From positions 26,278,501 to 26,342,500 of the forward strand of contig NC_016132.3 in the NCBI RefSeq assembly GCF_000005505.3: a DNA stretch of 64,000 nucleotides. The letters run 5' to 3'. The notes beneath the pieces are model-generated. The model saw only the letters and a list, made by a program, of their open reading frames with translations. It did not search any database and was not told the origin of the DNA. How positions within the stretch are numbered: the first letter of the stretch is position 1; each line of letters begins with the position of its first letter. This DNA comes from Brachypodium distachyon. Lineage: Eukaryota; Streptophyta; Magnoliopsida; Poales; Poaceae. This document shows positions 56,134-64,000 of this stretch, one piece after another. Both the position numbers and the translations under genes were made by a program.

Positions 56134-56525
56134 AGAGGGTCAAGAACACTTGCGTTCAGTTCCTTGAGTTTGGTGAGGAGAATAATGAAGCAGGGCTAGT
56201 ACCTTATCGCATTATGTCACAGTATTACTATTTTACCATTGTATAATCTTTTATCTGGTGTGTTGTACTCATCTACTGTACCCCCATAAGTTGCTGGACT
56301 TTTTTTTCCCTTTGTGAGCTGCCTAAAGACACTCGACTCTTTGAGGAATGAGTTCTATGATCTGCACAAAAAGTTTCGGATCATGCTTCAGGTATCACCT
56401 TGTTTTTATTAACGCCATGTTGTTATGTCATAAGCTCTTCCTGATCTCTTACGGAGCTGGCATGCTTTTTCTGTTTTCGAATGCAGCTGATGCAGATGGT
56501 TCAGGCCTATTACCCGAAAAAGTAA
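56134..56525 (+). CDS. 3'-terminal exons of an unrecognised gene (right arm), 5' part absent
   Basis: Three blocks with good splice signals: about 56134-56175 (AERVKNTCVQFLEF, donor TTTG|GTGAGG), 56319-56391 (CLKTLDSLRNEFYDLHKKF..., donor CAG|GTATCA) and 56487-56525 (acceptor atgcag; LMQMVQAYYPKK, stop 56523-56525). The last two join in phase. The protein is a helical C terminus without a motif I know. No upstream exons exist to the left because the palindrome centre lies there, so this is a gene fragment. Conservation of the same exons in both arms supports their having been real exons of a parental gene elsewhere. Confidence 0.5.
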
Positions 56526-56833
56526 ACCAGCCTGAGCAACAAAGCGTCCCTGCATGTTCGGAGGATACTAGCTCGTTGCACCTTTGAAGTCGTACAACAT
56601 GCTTAGCTTGTCTTGTAGAGCCTAGAGTCATTTGCTTCAGCTATTATATCTAGCGTATGTAGTTTCGTTGTGAATTCCGAGTGGTCAAGAAAACAATCAT
56701 CCGCTGTCATCTTGCAGATTCTTGTCAGTGGTCTGTTTGGTGACTGAATTAGTTTGTGTAGTCTCCGGCATCTTCGCCTTGTGGTCCGCGGCAGCACTGT
56801 AATCTCGACACGATGGAGATCCTAGTGATGTTA

Positions 56834-59139
56834 TGGTGACTAATGTTTATGTTTGGTTTGAAATATCTTCTTGCTTGCTGTTGGTGAACAATGTGTGTGC
56901 TGTGGGACACACACACGCATCTGTTTCCGTACACCCCCCCTCCTCCAAACTCAAAGACAAGGACTGCACGCACCATACCTTTTCGTTAAGGAGGACACGA
57001 TAGTCAATTCAGATTTTTTTTTAGGTAAACTTGATGGAGAATCAAACAAGCCGCGAAGACGCTGGAGGAGGAAGGCGTCAGTGCACTGCAAGGAAGGAGG
57101 CGATGACGTGCTGGAGGAGGGAGGTTGTGGTGCCTCTGTGATGAGAGAGCGGGTGTTGAGGAGGGAGACGTCGACGTACTGGAGGAGGGAGGCCGCCGTT
57201 GCAAGGAGAGAGACTGTGGTGTATCAAAGTCTATAATACACTTTTGAGTTTGGGAGGTGGGTGTACCGAAACAGGTCTCATATATATAACTCTGCCATTG
57301 CTCAGGTCAAATTGCAATCACTTTTTAAGGTTGTCATCATCCCAATAAAATCTGGTGAATTGCCTGACCAATCAACTATATGTTAACTTATGGTGATTCT
57401 ATCGTTCAGTCCATGGTCCTCTCCAAAAAGAATCCATGGTGACTAACAATGCAGGAAGAAGTTCAATACCCAGGTTAATTTGAGCAAGGTGCATGTTCGC
57501 CAGTATGGCAATAAACTAATGGCTGCTGAGAGTAGGTTTGGTGCCAAATAACCATGTCTTAAAAGACTTGAACTACATGATGTCTAAAGGCCTACGGTCT
57601 CAACTCTCAACCGCAACACAAGCGGTTGAGTGCATCACCTACAAGATGGGCCTTCAGGAAGAGGTTAATTTTAGGCTGTGGAATGTTATGGTATTGATGG
57701 GATGCAGGAAATAATCAAAGAGTTTAATTAGCTTCTTATCTCCGTCTAGTGTGAAAGATGGTGCTTCTGCAAGAATAGCAAGATGCAATAGTGGCGAAAA
57801 CTTGAATGTAAGGGCAATTTCTCTATACCCTAAGTCGTCTGGTGGCCAAGCTTTGGAGTTTCTCAGAGTCAGATGCAGGTGAACTGAACTGAAAGTCAAA
57901 CCCAAGCTTGTCTTGCAGCTGGTGTGGGGCTTCTAGATGCTTGGCCGGCGAGGTCATTTCCAGCAACGCAACAACCCCAAGCGACGTCATTGGGAAAGCA
58001 ACATGCCGGTGGCGACAGAGGAAGCAAAAGAGGAGGAGGAGAGGCGCCATTGATTATTGTCCGCCCTGGCCGTGCAGCAGCTGCAGAGCGAGCCAGCTAG
58101 GCTCTACGCAGCTTGGTCAATCACCCAACGCCCATTGTGGACATCATGTACATGTGTGGCCTCCAAGTGGCGCTCTGTTACGTCGCGCTTATCTCCAATT
58201 TTGGATTTATGGGAAAAATAAATTACATGGACAACAATCACTTATTTATCCTTCAAATAACCGTCAAAAAACAAGTAAAAGCTGAAAAATCAACAGTATC
58301 GGACGAACAATGCCAACCGGTAAAATATGTAGGAAAACATGAATAGTTGTAAATAGGTAAGCAAAAGTTAGAAAACAAAATGTACCTTTCAAATCAAGCA
58401 GGGCACCAAATGATCAAAAATAAAGAGTTCCATATAAACCGTACATCAAGTGGGTTTTGGTAATTATAATCAATCGACTAAGGGACTAATACATGTGCTA
58501 AGTGTATGAAAAGTGTTAATACCATCTACTGGTGTTTTCCTGGCATCTATTACACCCAAAAATAAAAGGACAGAACATAAACATTTCTATTTTTTTCTAT
58601 ATGATTTGTGATGATATTCACTTTGAGTCCTAGGAATTAAGGACTGGAAAGTCCCATGAGAGGATCCAATGCATACCTACAAACCTTGTTGTCCAGATCC
58701 AAATGCTAAATATATGGTTGTTTTAGGTTGAGAGGAAATTTTGCTGAGAAGAACCACAGTATTTCAAGGGGTTCTAGCCAGAATTCTATCACGGATCAGA
58801 AATCTACATGAATTCTTTCAGACACCTTTTGGTTCGCCTGAATTCCTGGGCACAACATATCTATGTAGCGATTAGGGGTAGAGAACCACAATTAATCATC
58901 AAAGTTACACCTCCACCAAGCGTTAAGACTCGCATAGTCATCACCGAATCGACCCACAAGGACCATGTCTAGGGTTTTCACGCTGGGAAACATGTACCTA
59001 TGCTCTATAGCAACACGCTCAAAAGAACGATGCAAAACATCATCGTTGCTAGATCTAGCTAACAGCCAAATCCACCTTTTCTTCTTGGATATCTAATACG
59101 AAAGTTGCCAACCGAACCATCAACATGCCACGTTGCCGG
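56834..59139. other. spacer without recognisable gene
   Basis: Several short ORFs on both strands (57004-57236, 57654-57905, 57823-58050, 57908-58285) have no domain I recognise. The first is a low-complexity gga/agg stretch. Nothing else is supported. Confidence 0.35.
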
Positions 59140-59555
59140 ATATAGCGAGATGACCAGATGGCTAGACCATGTCATGGTCCAGTACCGCCATGTCCGATTG
59201 CCGTCAACACCGCTCATCAGATCTGCCTAGAGGATATGTCAGCGCCCAAAATGGATACCTTCAAAGCAACCATCGATGGCCAAAACGGCTACCTCCAGAT
59301 ATAGTGAGATGACCACATGGCTACACCATGTCTTGGTCCACCACTGCCATGTCTGATTGCCGTCAACACCGCTCATCAGATCTGCCTAGAGGATATGTGG
59401 GCGGCCAAAACGGCTACCTCCAGATATAGTTAGATGACCAGATGGCTACAACATGTCATGGTTCACTACTGCCATGTCTGATTACCGTCAACACCGCTCA
59501 TCAGATCTGCCTAGAGGATATGCCGGAGGCAAAAACGGCTACCTCCAAAGCGCTC
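59140..59555. repeat. tandem repeat, three units (158, 125 and about 120 bp)
   Basis: Units begin agatgaccagatggcta (59149), agatgaccacatggcta (59307) and agatgaccagatggcta (59432). Each continues with catgtc(a/t)tggt, gccatgtc(c/t)gatt, accgtcaacaccgctcatca and gatctgcctagaggatatg. The first unit has an extra ~33 bp (accttcaaagcaaccatcgatggcc). No gene function is evident. Confidence 0.85.
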
Positions 59556-60658
59556 GTCGATATTGACAAAACAGAGAAGCATCAAAGATAAAATAACTTG
59601 TAAGAGAGCACCTGGGACAAGATGTGCAGACGAGCAACCAATCCAAGAGGATACGACCACCATATGACGATCTAGATCCGGCGTAGGCTGAAATAGCTTG
59701 CGACATGACGATCTCCATGAACCACCGTCAGATCCTTTCTGATTGCCTTCGATCCTGAAGCTTCGCACCGTCATGGTCGCCCACTCCAATGCTTCCACAC
59801 CTACCACCTCCTCCAGGCTGCGATAACAGACCAAGGAGAGAAGCTATTTGCTGGCCTAAGCCATAAGTAATGAGTGTGTCGTCGCCACCAAGGGCAGGAT
59901 AGGTGTCCGCCCCTGCCAATTGCAAGGGGAACGAAAGATGGAAACAACTCTGCTGGGGAATTGTAGTCACGGGCTAGTATCAAGGAGAGCAACGCGTTTT
60001 CCACAGCTATCTTGCCAGCACATGCCAGCTTAGGTGATTATTTATAGTATTTAATGAGCACCATAAATCATGAGAAATCTTGAATATTTTGTATTTGCAA
60101 AGATATATTAATGTATATTACAAGCATAAATAATAAGTTTTATGCTTCTTTGGATACTGTACTAACATCAATACAAAATAGTTATTGAGGGCACGAACGG
60201 AAATGGTACAATATATCTATTTGATTAGTATTTAGTTTGAAATGCACGTATCCTAGGGTCTAAATTACCATGAGTACAAAATCCCTGTTCTTTTGGATGA
60301 TGTTGCGTACTAGCTTCGGTACAAAATACCCAGAGAGAGAGAGAGACTCTTATTAGCAAAAAGAAAAGACAGGGGACTATGTACATAATTTCGTAAGACG
60401 TCCATCCTCACGTGCGGACAGCCCCGTCCCTAGCGACGCTGGCGACCGCTCAGAACAAGGGAGTTGCCATGACAACCTCACCTCGCCGGGTTCACCCGAC
60501 GAAACAGCACAGGTTTCCCTAGGAACCTACTCCGATTCTGAGAGCAATCCACCCCAGTCTGCAGAAAGCCCCATCCCAGGCGACGCCGGCAACTGCTCAG
60601 AGCGGGAAGGCTGCCATAGCAGCAGCGTGCACCCGAGTGCCCAATTGCTCAAGTCTTC
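59556..60658. other. spacer and 5' leader of the second gypsy element
   Basis: No coding gene. A short (GA)n run lies at about 60331-60345. Two copies of a ~50-bp block (agccccgtccc...gcgacgctggcgac at 60420 and agccccatccc...gcgacgccggcaac at 60563) lie just before the gag start, probably part of the element's untranslated leader. The left LTR was not found. Confidence 0.4.
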
Positions 60659-62145
60659 ATGACAAATCCCGTCGCCCCAAAGCAGACTCCTCCGGCCGCG
60701 AGTGCATCCGCAAGTCTACCGGCTGGATATTCTGCGGCAGAGAAAGCTCGAGTCCAGGCAGCTCTTGAGTCCGGAGTCCTCATGAAGGATCCCACCATTG
60801 CTGAGTTGCAACTATATGCCAACTCACTTGCCAGGCCCAACGTGACCTGAACAAAGAGAAGGAGGATTTTGTCAAGAAGCAAAAGCTTGGAGCGGAGAGG
60901 CTGAAGAAACTGGATGAAGATATCCAGGCACACAAAAGAACTTGCCCGGGTTCACTCAGCGACTCTGATGGAGCCACACCTCCCAGAGATCTCCCTAGAC
61001 GAAACATATCGCGTCGTGATCACACGACTCGAAACCTGGCTCCAAGCTTCATATCGGTTGACGACCACGGCGATATGATACCAGAAACCCCGGAGGCTGC
61101 TTTCCTTGCAGCCAATACCTACCTACAAACAATCCAGCCACCCGACAGTGACCCGCGCTCGTGGCTTCACAAACAGATTCTGGAAGGATTGAATAGAGCA
61201 GGGGCTTCTTGTAATAGCCAAGATTTCAACAACCGAAGGCACCCGCGGGACAGGACTCCATCTCGCCGCGAAGGAGAAATCCAGCACGACCTCGACCCGC
61301 CTCCACGAGGTCGCAAGGAGCGCGACTCGCACCCGAGGGAAACACTGGGGTCTCCCCGGGTCGCGAACCACGATCGGCGAGACAGGTATCGCGACCGCTC
61401 GCCGGACTCCGATCACGAGGCTGAGACATCCGGAGCGCCATGCTTTAGCCGTCGCATCCGTCAATCTAGGATGCCCAGAAATTTCAAACCGCCGACCGAT
61501 CTAGCCAAGTATGACGGCACACAAGAGCCCAAGACTTGGTTGGAAGATTACCTCACCGGGATTCGCTGCCAAGGCGGTTCTCGTACTACCGCCATGTAGT
61601 GCCTGCATCTGCAACTCAAAGGCCCTGCATGCACATGGCTAACCGGCTTACCACGAGACGACATCGACTCACGGGAGGAGCTCGTCCAAGCTTTCACCCG
61701 CAACTTTAGGTCCACGTACAAATGACCCGTCTCCCTCGAACAACTCCGAGCCTGCATTCAAAAATAAGGAGAATCTATCCGTTCGTACATCCAGCGCTGG
61801 ACCAACACCAAACATGCTTCTGAGGAAGTCTCCGATGAAAGCGCCATCGACGCCTTCAAACGAGGACTCCGACGAGTCGAACTCAAGGAAGAATTGGGTC
61901 GTGTCCGGCCCACAACCATCAACTATCTGATGGAAATCGCCAATCGATGGGCTGACGGTGAAGACTCAGTTCGCAATGAACGCCACCGATCTCCAGAAGA
62001 AGAGAGTGACCGCGGTCACGATCGAAGGAGGAAGCGCAAAAACCGAGCTTTCGAAGAGTCACACCCACTTGATTTCATCGCAACCGCCTCTCCGTCAGAT
62101 TTTGGCTCTCGGGAGAACGGAAATTGCGGCGGAGGTTTTTGAGGT
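60659..62145 (+). pseudogene. Ty3/gypsy gag, broken by frameshift and stops
   Basis: Starts MTNPVAPKQTPPAASASASL (60659), with a frameshift near 60835. It continues RDLNKEKEDFVKKQ, a region rich in Arg/Asp/Ser, and PETPEAAFLAANTYLQ. The capsid-like core is KPPTDLAKYDGTQEPKTWLEDY, then LQLKGPACTWLTGLP and REELVQAFTRNF, with stops at 61597, about 61723 and about 61765. Then come ESIRSYIQRWTNTKH and FKRGLRR, and TINYLMEIANRWADGED. This is the retrotransposon gag domain of grass gypsy elements. A zinc knuckle is not evident (only degraded CGGGF). Inactive. Confidence 0.8.
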
Positions 62146-62363
62146 GGTGACAAGCGCAAGCAACAATGGCAGAGAAAAGGGAACCAACCGACCCTCTCTC
62201 AACAGCTAGCTTCCCCTTGCCTGTTTCACGTCTACAGGGATGAGCAAGGCAACATCAAGCCAAGTCACCCCTAGCCGAGTGCCGGCGTTTCAAGGAAATA
62301 CAGGCTGAGTGTGCCAGGACACAGCAGTCGGCAACCAGCGCTGGCTTCTCCCAATTACCTGGG

Positions 62364-63347
62364 ATGCTTCCATACCCTAACGAAGAAGTCGATGCACCCT
62401 TGCCGCCTCCCATACCAGGAGCTCTAGCCATCGGTGCTCCTCCTCCTCCTCCGCGCCCAGCTAGTTTCGCCAGCGCAGTGTACCCAATTGAACTTGCACC
62501 GCCGCCAGAGGCGCCGACAACGGTCGCCAGTTCATATCCGACTCCGGTCGGTCACATCTGCATGATTCAAAAAGGGAAACCCACAAATTGGGTCCAAAAG
62601 TCCATAACTCGGCAGGTCCATATGGCCGTAAGGTCACCTCCCTCTTCAACGGAGTACCTTGACTGGTCTGAAGTGGAGGTAATGTTCTCCAGAGAAGATC
62701 ACCCACCCTGCATCCCGCAACCGGAAAACGCAGCACTGGTGCTCGACGCACAGATCGGGGATTACATGCTAAACAAAGTGTTCATCGACGGCGGAAGTGG
62801 GCTAAACATCATCTACGCTGACACCCTACGAAAGATGAACCGCTCAAAAACAAAGCTGGCTCCCACAAAGACAACCTTCCGTGGGATCATCCCAGGAAAA
62901 GCAGCCACTCCACTGGGCAAAGTTAGCCTTGACGTGGTGTTCGGCACACCCGACAACTTCAGACGCGAAAGACTCGACTTCGAAGTGGTCGACTGGCCAT
63001 CCTAGTACCACGTGGTCTTCAGTCGCGTCGCGCTAGCACGTTTTATGGCAGTCCCGCATTATGCTTACCTTAAGCTCAAAATGCCCGGACCCAACGGCGT
63101 AATAACTATCTCTGGAAGCTTCCTGCGGTCCGATCACTGCGACCGTGAATTCCATAAAATTTCCGAGTCACTTGCCGAGCAGGACCAGGCTGGCCAGGCC
63201 TACTTCTTAACAGACGACGACCAAAATTCCGTCCTTAAGAAAAGAGCCATTGAGGCCACAGGCAGTGTAGACTTGAAGACAGAGGAAGCACAGGCCTCTT
63301 CATCAAAGGAGGCCAACGCTGGCTCAGCCAGCAGCCCTATCAACTAA
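62364..63347 (+). pseudogene. gypsy aspartic protease region
   Basis: After a Pro-rich linker, a retropepsin-like fold with VFIDGGSGLNIIYADTLRKM (catalytic D-G-G-S near 62788), LDAQIGDYMLNKVF before it and GIIPGKAATPLGKVSLDVVFG after it. A TAG at 63003-63005 interrupts, then YHVVFSRVALARFMAVPHYA and YLKLKMPGPNGVITISGSF continue, the typical region leading to RT. The ORF ends at 63347; RT, RNase H and integrase are not in the window before the edge. Confidence 0.82.
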
Positions 63348-63831
63348 GGGGTACTGGCTCGCTGGGCTCCCCCAATCGCAACAATGGGAGCCCCCTCTAG
63401 CAGGCGCACAAAAACAACGAGCACACCAAGCTGGCTTCTCAACCCATGCAGTGTAGCTCAGAAGACGCCTGCCGAAGAGTGAGTCAGTTCAAACACATAC
63501 CTGCAAGGTCATCCACGCCTCGACATGGCTGTTCAGCCAACTCGACTGCGGGATATGAGAATCAAAAACCTCCCCCTCAGACTCCAATCCAGAGCCGGGG
63601 ACTTAAGAAGCAAGGCACGGAATGCCACGCAACTACGCCGCCAACGTGCCAGGCTTTTTTACCTGATTTCTTTTTTAGCTTCTCACTTATTTGTCCTCTT
63701 TTCTCGGCATTTTTAAGTACCTTCTCGTACCATCGGTACGTCATAAAAATATTTATGCTCCTAGAGTCTTTTCCTTTTACTTACCTTGTTGCGATTGCAT
63801 CACACTCAGAACTGAGAGATCGATCCCAAAA
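63348..63831. other. non-coding tail of the second gypsy element
   Basis: After the protease stop there is non-coding sequence (gggagccccctctagcagg; ctttttagcttctcac) instead of the expected RT. Either the copy is a non-autonomous gag-pro derivative, or pol lies beyond the edge after an insertion. Confidence 0.5.
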
Positions 63832-64000
63832 CTTGTCATTCGACGCACCCGACACTCGGGAGCTGCGTCCAATCGACCGCAAACTTGTCATTGGACAAAC
63901 CCGATACTCGGGGGCTGCGTCCAATCGACCGCAAACTTGTCATTGGACGCACCCGACACCCGGGGACTGCGTCCAATCGACCGCAAACTTGTCATTGGAC
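63832..64000. repeat. 52-bp tandem repeat running off the right edge
   Basis: cttgtcatt recurs at 63832, 63884, 63936 and 63988, exactly 52 bases apart. Each unit contains acccgacactcggg(a/g)gctgcg followed by tccaatcgaccgcaaa. The ctcgggggctgcg core resembles the PPT motif of grass gypsy elements. More copies probably follow outside the window. Confidence 0.9.

Larger units (their letters stand above)
55316..56833. repeat. large inverted duplication (two ~750-bp arms, almost no spacer)
   Basis: The left arm (55316 to about 56065) is the reverse complement of the right arm (about 56075-56833), with scattered mismatches and small indels throughout. Examples: taacatcactagg / cctagtgatgtta at the outer ends, tgttgtacgacttcaa / ttgaagtcgtacaaca in the middle, cgacttacaaag near the centre. 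Both arms carry the same gene 3' end (exons and introns), so the duplication copied genomic DNA. A transcript across it would form a long imperfect hairpin. Confidence 0.88.

Noticed and set aside
57004..57236. gga/agg-rich ORF
   Set aside because: Low-complexity purine repeat without domain or splice context.
57654..57905. Possible NBS-LRR C-terminal fragment on the minus strand
   Set aside because: Leu-rich but without LRR spacing or a known NLR motif; not supportable.
63832..64000. CRISPR-like array at the right edge
   Set aside because: Repeats are contiguous 52-bp tandem units without unique spacers, in plant DNA within a gypsy element.

Overview
This is nuclear plant DNA, almost certainly from a grass (Poaceae). 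It has GT-AG introns, GC-rich intronless coding sequences beside AT-rich spacers, Stowaway-type miniature elements with TA target duplications, L1-type LINEs, Ty3/gypsy elements with PPT-like ends and an antisense ORF, and tandem PIR7/MES-type esterase genes. I cannot name the species.

Layout, left to right. 1-2451: the 3' end of an unrecognised gene (+), whose large intron holds a SINE and a Stowaway. 4421-4926: a compact non-coding transcription unit with site II and telo-box promoter motifs and two box C/D snoRNAs; their antisense elements match 18S and 25S rRNA as I recall them. 5300-15694: nested retrotransposons. An old minus-strand LINE (13-bp TSD) was interrupted by a plus-strand LINE (14-bp TSD, poly(A)), whose ORF2 was in turn interrupted by a 795-bp CACTA-type element (TSD TAA). 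16395-17120: an intact intronless C2-domain (SRC2-like) gene. 17448-18166: a PIF/Harbinger-like element.

19735-28400: three tandem copies of an alpha/beta-hydrolase (PIR7/methylesterase-type) gene on the minus strand. Two look intact with three exons each and one is a pseudogene. Their upstream and downstream spacers are duplicated with them and carry later insertions (a retroposon and a PIF-like element). 28530-31270: hAT and long-TIR MITEs and a decayed LINE. 32107-32232: a possible 5' exon only. 34663-36648: an intact PPR-DYW RNA-editing protein. 37558-41159: scattered coding-like exons of a possible coiled-coil gene or pseudogene.

43359-53610: a complete LTR-retrotransposon insertion (Ty3/gypsy, minus strand; TSD CTTAG) that keeps gag, RNase H and integrase but has lost protease and most of RT. 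It carries a long spliced-looking antisense ORF region with its own TATA box. 54466-55218: a related solo LTR (TSD TTTCC). 55316-56833: a ~1.5-kb near-symmetrical inverted duplication of the 3' end of a gene. 59140-59555: a tandem repeat. 60659-64000: the gag-protease part of another gypsy element, running into a 52-bp tandem repeat at the right edge.

The host genes (unknown 5' gene, snoRNAs, C2 protein, esterases, PPR-DYW) do not form a pathway. They are islands between nested transposons. I see no credible new defence or mobile system. The most informative items are the snoRNA unit, the large gene-derived inverted repeat and the antisense gene inside the gypsy element.
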